From Granulicella aggregans (GTDB taxonomy: Bacteria; Acidobacteriota; Terriglobia; Terriglobales; Acidobacteriaceae): DNA of 64,000 nucleotides. The stretch is taken from NCBI RefSeq assembly GCF_025685565.1, contig NZ_JAGSYE010000003.1, forward strand, positions 969,275 to 1,033,274. Reading direction: 5' to 3'. Shown piece by piece: positions 40,727 to 49,272 of this stretch. Below the pieces are notes generated by a model. That model worked only from the letters and a program-made list of their open reading frames with translations. It did not search any database and was not told the DNA's origin. How positions within the stretch are numbered: position 1 is the first letter of the stretch; every line of letters begins with the position of its first letter. Both the position numbers and the translations under genes were made by a program.

Positions 40727-41629
40727 TTAGCGCAGCAGTGCACCTAGCTCGTTGGCGGCGTTGCGGAGGTGGGGGAGGAAGCGTGTTTGCATGTCGTAGA
40801 CGGGCATGCGGGGGGCGCTGCCGCTGAGGTTGAGCGTAGCGACGAAGCGGCCTGAGGGGGCGAAGACAGGGACGGCGAGCGAACGGAGGCCTACTTCGAG
40901 TTCCTGATCCACCAGAGCGTAGCCGTTGCGGCGAACGTTGCGCAGGAGGACCATCAGCTTCTCGGCGGAGGTGACGGTGCGGGTGGTGTGCGGGGTGAGC
41001 ACAACGCGGGCCAGGTACTGTTCGATCCACTCTGCCGACTGGTGGGCGAGCAGGACGCGGCCCATGCTGGTGCAGTAGGCGGGGAGACGGCTGCCGATGT
41101 GGAGGTCGACGGCCATGACGCGGGAGACGGTGGTGCGGGCGATGTAGACGATGTCGTCGCCGTCAAGGGTGGCTACTGAAAAAGACTCGTGGAAGGCGGC
41201 GGACATGCGTTCAAGGATGGGCTGGGCGCTGGTGGAGAGCGCATTCGAAGCGGTGTAGGTGTTCGAGAGCGAGAGCAGCTTGGGGCGCAGAGCGTAGCGA
41301 GTGCCGTCTTCCGCGCCGGCAAAGCCGAGCTTGGTCAACGTATAGAGGCAGCGGCGAACGGCGGCTCGGGAGAGGCCGGTCTTGAGCGAGAGCTGCGAGA
41401 TGGTCATCTGCGGTGCCTGCTGGGTGAAGGCCTGGATGACGATGAGGCCGCGGGCGAGCGAGGTCATAAAGTTGGGGTCGCCGGAGTAGACGTCGAGGGC
41501 AGAGGCGGGGGTTTGGCGTATGGGCGCGGGCTGTTCTTTGTCGGATGGCTGAGCGACGGGATGCTGCGGAGCGGAGGAGCTTTCGGCTGCGGAATCCGCA
41601 GGGTAGGAGCGGCGTAAAGGGAGACTCAT
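40727..41629 (-). CDS. IclR-family regulator (PcaR-like)
   Basis: 300 residues from ATG 41629. A Pro/Ser-rich N-terminus of about 45 residues precedes the winged helix: SLARGLIVIQAF, MTISQLSLKTGLSRAAVRRC, then the IclR effector domain with SCS-type region YCTSMGRVLLAHQ and GLRSLAVPVFAPSGRFVATL. The latter resembles regulators of aromatic (pca) pathways. The neighbouring NCS1 transporter is a candidate target. Confidence 0.88.
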   Translation of the reverse strand: MSLPLRRSYPADSAAESSSAPQHPVAQPSDKEQPAPIRQTPASALDVYSGDPNFMTSLARGLIVIQAFTQQAPQMTISQLSLKTGLSRAAVRRCLYTLTKLGFAGAEDGTRYALRPKLLSLSNTYTASNALSTSAQPILERMSAAFHESFSVATLDGDDIVYIARTTVSRVMAVDLHIGSRLPAYCTSMGRVLLAHQSAEWIEQYLARVVLTPHTTRTVTSAEKLMVLLRNVRRNGYALVDQELEVGLRSLAVPVFAPSGRFVATLNLSGSAPRMPVYDMQTRFLPHLRNAANELGALLR

Positions 41630-41870
41630 CTGGGTCCTTGGCCCGGCGCGGACGCTGGAGGCGGGATGGCCTGGGTGCGATAGCCGGACTGGTATCACGA
41701 TAAACGCACAGGTATTGGGAAGGCAAGGGTTTGATGGTTCGATTTGATTCGTTGGATGAAAGAGTGGAGGGGGTTGTGGCAAAGGCAGGGTGCAACAGGT
41801 CCTCGGCCTCGTCCGGCTACAAGACTGCCTGACTAGGGTCAGGATGACGACGTGCTCTTAGGTGATTGGG

Positions 41871-42395
41871 CTAGGTGCGGGCGAGGAGTTCGGTGGTGCG
41901 GCGCTGGCGGTAGACGAAGATCTCGTAGATCTGGCGACCGACGAAGAGCTTGTTTGCGAGTTCGCCAAGAGCGCCGAGGCGAAGCTCGTACTCCACCTGA
42001 TCGCGAACCAGGGTCCCCGGGATGCCGGAGCGGTTGAGGACTTCGAGGCGATGGCAGTGACGCCAGTAGGCGAAGGGTCCTCGGGCTAATTGGATGTCGC
42101 AGAAGTGCTCGTTCCAGACGAACTCGGTGATCTCGGCGTCCCAAGGGAGACGGATCGGGAGGAATGGTATGGCCTGGAAGGTGATGGTGAGGCGAGTTCC
42201 CTTGCCTGCGGCTACAGTCGCGAGAGGGGCGGAACCGTCGGGCCTGGGCGGAGCTGGAGCGAGGTTGGAGCTGGTGATTCGGGCACGCTGCCACTCCGGC
42301 ATCAGGCGCGGCAGGTTTTCAGGGTTCGAGAAGAAGTCGAAGACGCTCTCGATGGGATACGGCAGCCACTGCTCGGCGTGATGTTTGTGTCGCAT
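41871..42395 (-). CDS. SRPBCC-fold ligand-binding protein
   Basis: About 174 residues from ATG 42395 (ATG 42419 is also possible; neither has a clear ribosome site). The START/SRPBCC fold is suggested by HHAEQWLPYPIESVFDFFSN, PENLPRLMPEW, and later TRLTITFQAIPFLPIRLPWD and RDQVEYELRLGALGELAN. Such proteins bind lipids or small hydrophobic ligands or act as cyclases. A palindrome, CCAAATG-AATC-CATTTGG (42443-42460), lies just upstream and may be its operator. Confidence 0.72.
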   Translation of the reverse strand: MRHKHHAEQWLPYPIESVFDFFSNPENLPRLMPEWQRARITSSNLAPAPPRPDGSAPLATVAAGKGTRLTITFQAIPFLPIRLPWDAEITEFVWNEHFCDIQLARGPFAYWRHCHRLEVLNRSGIPGTLVRDQVEYELRLGALGELANKLFVGRQIYEIFVYRQRRTTELLART

Positions 42396-42480
42396 ACGGA
42401 ACCCATGCTCAGGGTACATCCCGGCATGCCGGGGTGGTTGTCCCAAATGAATCCATTTGGACGGGTTTGGCCAAAATGAA

Positions 42481-42509
42481 AAAGAGGCACCCAGGGAGGA
42501 TGCCTCTTT
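42481..42509 (-). terminator. intrinsic terminator of the fasciclin gene
   Basis: AAAGAGGCA (42481-42489), 11-nt loop, TGCCTCTTT (42501-42509), followed on the minus strand by TTCATTTTGG. It lies 16 bp past the fasciclin stop. Confidence 0.8.
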
Positions 42510-42524
42510 GGTCAGGTGAACTCC

Positions 42525-43076
42525 TTAGTTGGGCATCAGGACAGTGTCGATTACGTGAATCACGCCGTTCGACTGCATGACATCGGCGGTGGTGATGGTG
42601 GACGTGCCGCCCTTGGCGTCGGTGAGGATGATGTTCGATCCGGACATGCTGGCGGTGAGATCTTCACCCTGGACAGTCTTGAGGGTGGCCTTGCCGCCGC
42701 CCTTCTTGATCATCTTCTCAAGCTGCTTGGAGGTGATCTTACCGGCGACGACGTGGTAGGTAAGGATCTTTACCAGCGTGTCCTTATTCTCCGGCTTGAC
42801 GAGGGTCTCGACGGTGCCTGCAGGCAGCTTAGCGAAGGCGTCATCAGTAGGCGCAAAGACCGTGAAGGGGCCGGGGCCGCTCAGGGTGTCGACGAGACCT
42901 GCGGCCTTGACGGCAGCGACGAGGGTCTTGTGGATCGGCGAGTTGACTGCATTCTGGATGATGTTCTTGTTGGCGTACATGGCTGCGCCACCGACGGTGG
43001 GGTTCTCAGCCTTGGCGGTGAATGACGTGACAGCAAGAACTGCGGCTGCCAATGCTACGAGGAATGTCTTCTTCAT
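42525..43076 (-). CDS. secreted fasciclin (FAS1) domain protein
   Basis: 183 residues from ATG 43076 after AAAGGGACG. A signal peptide (MKKTFLVALAAAVLAVTSFTA) precedes one FAS1 domain: NIIQNAVNSPIHKTLVAAV, GPGPFTVFAPTDDAFAKLP, LTYHVVAGKI, and NGVIHVIDTVLMPN. FAS1 proteins mediate adhesion. It is transcribed alone with its own terminator. Confidence 0.92.
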   Translation of the reverse strand: MKKTFLVALAAAVLAVTSFTAKAENPTVGGAAMYANKNIIQNAVNSPIHKTLVAAVKAAGLVDTLSGPGPFTVFAPTDDAFAKLPAGTVETLVKPENKDTLVKILTYHVVAGKITSKQLEKMIKKGGGKATLKTVQGEDLTASMSGSNIILTDAKGGTSTITTADVMQSNGVIHVIDTVLMPN

Positions 43077-43356
43077 CTGAGTCGTCCCTTTCAAAGGAGG
43101 TGTTTCGTTTATGAACCGTGCCCTTGTGGCACACATAGCATCTACGTCGAGCCTGCTGGAGTGGATTGGATTTCCCTTCGTTGGATGTGAGGAAAGGTTG
43201 ATCTCGCCTAGGCAATTTCAACGGTTGTGTTCTTGTAACGATCTCGACCGAGTTTGTTGATGCCGCGAAGCGGCCTCGAATGGAACCAACGTCCGCCCTG
43301 TACCACCGGCGTGCGTTGACAATTGGAACGTATCCCCGTCAACTAGAAGGAAGTTG

Positions 43357-43908
43357 ATGGAAGCCACGCCTCACACATCGCCGGTAGCAACTCACGAAGA
43401 AACGGCCACCGCGCATAGCAGCGGAGTCCACGATCGAGGATTGCTGGCCATCGCGATATTCAAGATGGCGAAGTCCGCGTTCTTCTTCTGCGTGGGCATG
43501 GGTGCCATCCACCTTCTGCACAAAGATCTTGGCGACGAGGTTCTGAAGCTCGCGAAGATACTGCATCGTGACCCCGAGAGCCGGATCGTTACCTTGGTGC
43601 TGGAGAAAGTCGACCTGGTGGACGCGCACCGGCTGCGGCAGTTGGGGATTGGGACGTTCGCGTACTCGGCGCTGGCTCTGACCGAGGGGATTGGGCTTCT
43701 GCTGGAGCGGACGTGGGCGGAGTTTCTGACGCTGGCTCTGACACTATCGTTTGTGCCGTGGGAGATCTATGAACTGATCCGGCACGCGACTTGGATTAAG
43801 GCCGGCCTTTTCGCGATCAATCTGGCAGTATTGGGATATTTGGTGTGGCTGCTGGAACGGAAGGGTACGTTCGACAAGGTGAGGCAGAAGGGGTTCTCTG
43901 CGGGATAG
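43357..43908 (+). CDS. DUF2127 integral membrane protein
   Basis: 183 residues from ATG 43357 with AGAAGGAAG ahead (a TTG 3 bp earlier is less likely). A His/Thr-rich cytosolic N-terminus is followed by four hydrophobic segments, with LLAIAIFKMAKSAFFFCVGM, LGIGTFAYSALALTEGIGLL, TWAEFLTLALTLSFVPWEIY and KAGLFAINLAVLGYLVWLL. This is the DUF2127 pattern; the function is unknown. Confidence 0.82.
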   Translation: MEATPHTSPVATHEETATAHSSGVHDRGLLAIAIFKMAKSAFFFCVGMGAIHLLHKDLGDEVLKLAKILHRDPESRIVTLVLEKVDLVDAHRLRQLGIGTFAYSALALTEGIGLLLERTWAEFLTLALTLSFVPWEIYELIRHATWIKAGLFAINLAVLGYLVWLLERKGTFDKVRQKGFSAG

Positions 43909-44126
43909 CGAAGCGTTTTCGCCTTTATTTCGCCTACCAGAGTTGCAGGGCGTCCCGCAAGAGGCAACTAACACCAAAGTGGGCCAGAATCACAGCCATT
44001 AACACTACTGGCTGTAGGTTATAAGTCCGACAACCCCATCCCTTGATTTTCCACAGAGGATGCGGGAATTTTTCCTCACGCTTTCCAAATTTAGTTCTTT
44101 ACATCATGCAGCCGGTCGGTCACGAT

Positions 44127-44151
44127 GTGGGTGGATGTGGGAGAAAGTGGT
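44127..44151 (+). promoter_or_regulatory. MraZ operator, three GTGGG repeats
   Basis: GTGGG (44127), GTGGG (44137) and GTGGT (44147), each separated by exactly 5 bp, lie 71 bp before the mraZ start. MraZ is known to bind three such repeats with 5-bp spacers in its own promoter, so this is the autoregulatory site of the dcw cluster. The region 43909-44126 shows no gene. Confidence 0.85.
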
Positions 44152-44222
44152 AAGAAAATAAGCTCTGCGAACGAAATTGAGCCCAACTTCAACCCTGAAA
44201 CCGCCTCCAGGTAGAGGCTCTC

Positions 44223-44657
44223 ATGTTTCGCGGAAGTTACGTCACCCAAATCGATGAGAAGTTCCGGCTGAAGGTGCCGGCGGACTTCAAGCGCCTCATC
44301 GACGAAGAGTACGGAACGCAGTTTTTTATAACGAGCAAGGACGGCAAGCGGGCAGAGATCTTCCCGATGAAGGCGTGGCTGGAGAAGGAAGAGAAGATGA
44401 AGGCCGTCTCCGACCTGAACCCCGCGAAGAAGCGATACATGGAGATGACCAGCTACTACGGCCAGGTCGTAGAGATGGACGCGGCGGGACGGTTGCTGAT
44501 GCCGCAGAAGCTTCGTGAGGCTGCCTCGCTGACCGAAGAGGTGGTGGTGATCGGGATGCAGACGACGCTGGCAGTCGAGAACCACGAGAAGCTGAAGCCG
44601 ACGATCGTACCGATGACGGCGGAAGAGTTGAAGGCGTTGGAAGAGTTGGGACTGTAA
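44223..44657 (+). CDS. mraZ: transcriptional regulator MraZ
   Basis: 144 residues with two AbrB-like MraZ repeats: FRGSYVTQIDEKFRLKVPAD and SYYGQVVEMDAAGRLLMPQ with the DxxGR motif. It binds the repeats at 44127 and controls the division and cell-wall cluster that follows. First gene of the dcw operon, 45 bp from rsmH. Confidence 0.95.
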   Translation: MFRGSYVTQIDEKFRLKVPADFKRLIDEEYGTQFFITSKDGKRAEIFPMKAWLEKEEKMKAVSDLNPAKKRYMEMTSYYGQVVEMDAAGRLLMPQKLREAASLTEEVVVIGMQTTLAVENHEKLKPTIVPMTAEELKALEELGL

Positions 44658-44702
44658 GTGCAGGACGAGGCCCCCAGGGGCAGCACAGAAGGCGGGAGAA
44701 CG

Positions 44703-45596
44703 ATGAATAAACCGCAGCATGTGCCGGTTCTTTTGGAAGCGAGTTTGGAGTACCTCAATGTGCGGCCGGGCGGCGTAGTTGTCGATGCGACGCTGGGGCT
44801 TGGTGGTCACTCTTCTGAGATTGCGAAGAGGCTGGGACCGACGGGGAAGCTGATCTGTTTCGATCGCGACCCGGAGGCGATGGCCAAGGCGAAGGTAAGG
44901 CTCGAAGAAGTGGCTGCGGAGTTGGGCAGCGAGATGCCGGAGGTGGTGTTTGAGCCTCGAGCGTTCTCGGAAGCAGCCGATGCGATCAAGCCGGGAAGTA
45001 TCGACGGCCTGCTCGCGGACTTTGGAGTAAGCAGCCTGCAGCTGGACGAGGCGCACAGAGGATTCAGTTTCCGGTCAGATGGGCCTTTGGACATGCGGAT
45101 GGATACGCGGTCCGGGGAGACGGCCGAACAAGTGGTAAATCAGGAGGACGAAAACGAGCTCGCCGACCTGATTTACGAATTCGGAGAGGAAAGGAGATCG
45201 CGGAGAATCGCCAGAGCCATTGTGCGGGCACGGCCGATATCGACGACAGCAGAACTTGCTCAAGTGATATCGGTCGCTGCCCCATCAATGAAAGGGGACA
45301 AGATTCATCCGGCGACGCGGACTTTCCAGGCACTTCGAATTCGAGTGAATAACGAGTTGGGAGAGATTGAGACGCTGCTCCAAAGCGCGCCTTCTCTGTT
45401 GAAGCCGGGCGGAAGGCTGGTGTTGATCAGCTTCCACTCTTTGGAGGACCGGCGAGTGAAGGATTCGTTCCGTGAGTTACACCGGGACAAGACGTTTGAA
45501 GTGCTCACGAAGAAGCCGGTTGTGGCTGAAGAGCAGGAGCAGTTGAGGAACCCGCGGAGTCGGAGTGCGAAGTTGAGGGCTGCGGAGAAAGTTTAG
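44703..45596 (+). CDS. rsmH: 16S rRNA m4C1402 methyltransferase
   Basis: 297 residues from ATG 44703 after GGCGGGAG. SAM-binding and family motifs are present: HVPVLLEASLEYL, VDATLGLGGHS, GKLICFDRDPEAMA, LLADFGVSSLQLD, RGFSFRSDGPLDMRMD, then ATRTFQALRIRVNNEL and RLVLISFHSLEDRRVK. It N4-methylates C1402 of 16S rRNA. Second gene of the dcw cluster. Confidence 0.96.
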   Translation: MNKPQHVPVLLEASLEYLNVRPGGVVVDATLGLGGHSSEIAKRLGPTGKLICFDRDPEAMAKAKVRLEEVAAELGSEMPEVVFEPRAFSEAADAIKPGSIDGLLADFGVSSLQLDEAHRGFSFRSDGPLDMRMDTRSGETAEQVVNQEDENELADLIYEFGEERRSRRIARAIVRARPISTTAELAQVISVAAPSMKGDKIHPATRTFQALRIRVNNELGEIETLLQSAPSLLKPGGRLVLISFHSLEDRRVKDSFRELHRDKTFEVLTKKPVVAEEQEQLRNPRSRSAKLRAAEKV

Positions 45597-45799
45597 TTCC
45601 AGGCTCTCGGAGTGGACGGTTTCATGTCCACGCAGAGAGAGAAACCAGATCGGGCCGGGGTTGTCCTGCCGTGCTTTCAGGCGAAAGACACCCAACGTAC
45701 GAAAAAGTCCCCTCCTCCATACAGCGATCCCGGCCCGGATCGTATTTGGGGAGGCGGCAGGGTTTAGAAGTTCAGGTTTTGGCAGAACAGGAGACGACG

Positions 45800-46315
45800 A
45801 TGGCGACGATGACAACAGTAGCGGGGATGGACGTGATGGGCACGAGGTCACGAAGCCGTGTCGCGTCGGTATCGGAGCGTAACAGCTCCCTGTTCGAGGC
45901 GCAGCGTCGCAACCGCCGCGGGCCGACGCCCGAGGTCTTCTTCACCAAGCACATCGACAACAGCCGCATTGTGAAGGCGGATGATCCCGAGCGCCGGCGC
46001 GAGATGCGGACGTTCGCGATGGTGATGGGCGTTCTGTTTATGCTGGTGATGGTGTACGTGTGGCAGCATTTCGCGGCGATCGAGGTGGGGTATCACGTTG
46101 AGGCGCAGAAGTCGCAGGTGGAGCAGCTTCGGGAGGAGAACCGGCAGCTTCGGCTGACGGAGGCTCAGCTCTCCGATCCGGGCCGGATCGACAAGATCGC
46201 GAAGCAGCTTGGGCTGGACTCGCCTCAGCCGGGACAGGTTGTGCGGCCGGATGGTGGCGATGTGAATGCCCCGGTGTTAGCGCAGGCGGGCACGACTTCC
46301 CTGCCGGCTTACTGA
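45800..46315 (+). CDS. ftsL: FtsL-like cell-division protein
   Basis: 171 residues from ATG 45800. The long polar cytosolic N-terminus (about 75 residues) precedes one transmembrane helix (MRTFAMVMGVLFMLVMVYVW) and a leucine-zipper coiled coil (QVEQLREENRQLRLTEAQL), then PGRIDKIAKQLGLDSP, typical of FtsL. Identity rests on topology and position between rsmH and the PBP. The 204-bp gap before it is non-coding. Confidence 0.82.
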   Translation: MATMTTVAGMDVMGTRSRSRVASVSERNSSLFEAQRRNRRGPTPEVFFTKHIDNSRIVKADDPERRREMRTFAMVMGVLFMLVMVYVWQHFAAIEVGYHVEAQKSQVEQLREENRQLRLTEAQLSDPGRIDKIAKQLGLDSPQPGQVVRPDGGDVNAPVLAQAGTTSLPAY

Positions 46316-46318
46316 GCG

Positions 46319-46380
46319 TTTTACGTTCCCACCCATCGCGTGGAAGCAAGAGCGCGATGGATGGGGCACCCGGGCATTTA
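46319..46380. repeat. palindromic intergenic repeat (family B)
   Basis: GTTTTACGTTCCCACCCATC, GCG, spacer, GCGCGATGGATGGGGCACC, CGGGC. The CCCACCCATCGCG and CGCGATGGATGGG arms can pair. Same unit at 50801 and 55049, always just after a gene 3' end. Here it lies inside the dcw operon, between ftsL and the PBP gene. Confidence 0.75.
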
Positions 46381-46425
46381 TGTTGCTTCAGGATTAGGAC
46401 TTAATTCAAAGAAGTTGGTGTACCG

Positions 46426-48762
46426 ATGAGACAGATGCCCCGGCAGATGCCACGCCAGAGCCTGACCGCTCCTATACGGAGGGTCAGGTTCACTTACGTT
46501 GCGCTGTTTTTTATTGTGTGGACGGCGGCGATAGGGCTGCGGCTTTTCTGGCTGCAGGTTGTACGGCATGAAGACTTTGTGAAGCGCGCTGCTTTGCAAC
46601 AGCAGCGGACCTTTGAGGTCGCGCCGAGGCGTGGGGTGTTGTACGACCGCAATCTGCGGGAGCTCGCGATGACGGTGCTCGTGGACTCGGTATATGCGGT
46701 GCCCTCGGAACTGGGCGAGAATCGCGAGAATGCGGCGCAGATCCTGGCGAAGATTGTTCATGCCGATCCGCAGGACAACTTCACCTCGGAGCAGCAGATC
46801 CTGGCGCGGTTTACGGCTTCGAAGAACTTTGCCTGGGTAGCGCGGCGGCTTGATCCGGAGACGGCGAATCGGGTGCGCGAATTGAATCTGCATGGCATCT
46901 ATCTGCAGAAGGAGTTCAAGCGGTTCTATCCCAACAACGATCTGGCGGCGCAGGTGCTGGGATATGTCGGCACGGACGATACGGGTCTGGGCGGGCTGGA
47001 GCGGCAGTTCGATCAGGACATGCACGGTGAGCCGGGACATATGCTTACGGCGCTGGATGCGAAGCGGCACGTGCTGGGAAGTGAAGAGAGCCAACCGCAG
47101 CCAGGAGAGAATCTCGTCCTGACGATCGACTCCAACATTCAGCATATGGCCGAGGCCGCGCTGGACGCGCAGATGGACAAGGTGAAGGCGCTGCACGGAA
47201 CCGTGGTGGTGCAGGACCCGCACACGGGGCAGATCCTTGCGCTGGCGATCTCACCGCGGTTCGACCCGAACGACTCGCGGCATATGCAGCCGGGATCGTT
47301 GACGAACCTTGCGGTAAGTGACGTGTATGAGCCGGGGTCGACGTTCAAGCTGGTCGCGTACTCTGCCGCTATCGACGCGGCGGGCGTGGAGCCTACCGAC
47401 ATGGTGGACTGCCAGGGCGGAGCGATGACCATGTATGGCCGCACGCTGCATGACGACAAGACGGACCACTTTGGCGTGGTGACGGTGCAGTATGCGCTGG
47501 AGCACTCGAGCGACGTGGGCGCGGCGAAGATGGCGTTGAAGCTGGGCAACCAGAAGTTCTACGACTACATGCACAGCTATGGTTTTGGCGATCGCAGCGG
47601 CATCGAGCTGCCGAGCGAGACGCGTGGACTGCTGCGGACGCCGAAGCGGTGGGGCGCGACGAGCATTTTGTCGATGGCGATTGGGCAGGAAGTCGGCGTG
47701 ACGCCGGTCCAACTTGTCACCATGGTGAGCACCATTGCGAACGGCGGAGTGTACATGCCGCCGCACGTTCTGCTGCAATCGACCGACGAGATGAAGGGTG
47801 ATCCGAGGCTGCAACCGGCGGCGTTTCGTCCCTCGAACCAGTTGCCGGACAAACTGCCGGATGGAGCGCATCGCGTGATCAAGGAGCTGACCTCGGCGAA
47901 GATGCGGATGATGATGGAAGGCATTGTCACGGAGGGCACGGGCAAAGAGGCCAAGCTGAACGGCTACAGCTCGGCGGGCAAGACGGGGACGGCGCAGAAG
48001 ATCGATGTGGCGACGCATACGTACTCGCACACGAAGCTGGTGGCCAGCTTCGCGGGGTTTGCACCGGTGAGCAATCCGGCAATTGCGGTGACAGTGGTGA
48101 TCGATAACCCGACCGTGGGTGCGAGCAAGTATGGTGGTGCGGTGAGCGCTCCGGTGTTTGCGCAGGTGGCGCAGCAGGTGTTGGAGTACCTTGGAGTGCC
48201 GCATGACCGGCCGTTGACTCCGCAAAAGCGGACGAATATTGCGAGTGACAAAGAAGTTCATGATGACTCACCGAATGAGAACACGGGTGACCTGGAGGCG
48301 ATGTTCGCGGATGTGAACAATTTGCCGGCGGATGACCCGCTGCGGGCTTCAGTGGCGCAGGATGCGGCGCAGTTCCCTGCCCCCGCTGCTTCGAACATTG
48401 CGGCGAATTCGAGCGTCAAGAGCAGCGTTATGCAGTTGCTGCCAAAGAAGGTGGCGGATGCGTTCCGGGCGAATGGCGGGTCGGATGCTCCTCCGCCTGA
48501 CGCTGTAAATGCAGCTTTGATTGCGCCGAAGGTTGTGCCAGAGGCGCAGGCTCGAGGCAATGGATCGGTGGTGGTCGATTCGGTGAAGCGGGTGGCGGTG
48601 CCTTCGTTTGAGGGCGCGGCGTTGCGCACCGTCGTCGAAGAAGCTGGGCGTGCGGGATTGCGCGTGCAGCCGCTGGGAAGTGGGTTGGCTCGGCAGCAGG
48701 TACCGGTAGCGGGGACGATGGTGCCTGAGGGAACGCAGGTGGCGGTGCGGTTTAGCCGGTAG
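46426..48762 (+). CDS. ftsI: division penicillin-binding protein (FtsI/PBP3-like) with PASTA domain
   Basis: 778 residues. One transmembrane helix near residues 25-45, a PBP dimerisation domain (VAPRRGVLYDRNLRELAM), and a transpeptidase domain with active-site Ser in GSTFKLVAY (about 305), the SxN-equivalent SSD (about 361) and KTGTAQKID (about 519). A C-terminal PASTA segment (about 715-778) ends the protein after a Pro/Ala-rich linker. It cross-links septal peptidoglycan. The 100-residue linker with DDSPNENTGDLEAMF is longer than in enteric FtsI. Confidence 0.93.
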   Translation: MRQMPRQMPRQSLTAPIRRVRFTYVALFFIVWTAAIGLRLFWLQVVRHEDFVKRAALQQQRTFEVAPRRGVLYDRNLRELAMTVLVDSVYAVPSELGENRENAAQILAKIVHADPQDNFTSEQQILARFTASKNFAWVARRLDPETANRVRELNLHGIYLQKEFKRFYPNNDLAAQVLGYVGTDDTGLGGLERQFDQDMHGEPGHMLTALDAKRHVLGSEESQPQPGENLVLTIDSNIQHMAEAALDAQMDKVKALHGTVVVQDPHTGQILALAISPRFDPNDSRHMQPGSLTNLAVSDVYEPGSTFKLVAYSAAIDAAGVEPTDMVDCQGGAMTMYGRTLHDDKTDHFGVVTVQYALEHSSDVGAAKMALKLGNQKFYDYMHSYGFGDRSGIELPSETRGLLRTPKRWGATSILSMAIGQEVGVTPVQLVTMVSTIANGGVYMPPHVLLQSTDEMKGDPRLQPAAFRPSNQLPDKLPDGAHRVIKELTSAKMRMMMEGIVTEGTGKEAKLNGYSSAGKTGTAQKIDVATHTYSHTKLVASFAGFAPVSNPAIAVTVVIDNPTVGASKYGGAVSAPVFAQVAQQVLEYLGVPHDRPLTPQKRTNIASDKEVHDDSPNENTGDLEAMFADVNNLPADDPLRASVAQDAAQFPAPAASNIAANSSVKSSVMQLLPKKVADAFRANGGSDAPPPDAVNAALIAPKVVPEAQARGNGSVVVDSVKRVAVPSFEGAALRTVVEEAGRAGLRVQPLGSGLARQQVPVAGTMVPEGTQVAVRFSR

Positions 48763-48842
48763 CCCTTCGGCAGATCCGCGCCGACTTAGAATTTGCCCAA
48801 CCTGCGATTCAATCCAACGAAGAAAGCCATTCAGGCCTGCTC

Positions 48843-49235
48843 ATGAGCTACGAAGACAAGATCGCTGAAGCGATCTCAGTATTGGAAAGCATCGACCTGG
48901 CGCCGCAATCTCCGGCAATGGTGGTCATGCCGCCTGACACGGGGGAGTTCATCCTCGGGAACGAGGGCGGCTTCGTTCACTTGGCCATCGCCTCATTGAA
49001 GGCCGCTCAAGGGGAACAGCAGAACTTCCGCAATGAGAGCTGGGTGACCGTCGAAGAGTTAGACTGGGGAATTGCCGGCCTCAAACTCTACCCTACCTCG
49101 CATATCTACTTGCCTAAGAAACGCACGAAATCGCAAAGGCACTTGGGTTCGATCGTGCAGTTTCTGGCGCTCCTTGCTATCGTGATTTGCCTTGGAGTAG
49201 GAGCAGTAACCATCTTCCGTTTCATCGTCCACTAA
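48843..49235 (+). CDS. small tail-anchored hypothetical protein in dcw cluster
   Basis: 130 residues with a soluble N-terminal part and one C-terminal membrane helix (IVQFLALLAIVICLGVGAVT, about 105-125), so the bulk faces the cytosol. No family is recognised. It lies between ftsI and murE, where most genomes have no extra gene. Confidence 0.7.
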   Translation: MSYEDKIAEAISVLESIDLAPQSPAMVVMPPDTGEFILGNEGGFVHLAIASLKAAQGEQQNFRNESWVTVEELDWGIAGLKLYPTSHIYLPKKRTKSQRHLGSIVQFLALLAIVICLGVGAVTIFRFIVH

Positions 49236-49272
49236 CACCTTCGAAACGTCTCGCGACGCCAGTTCCTTTAGC

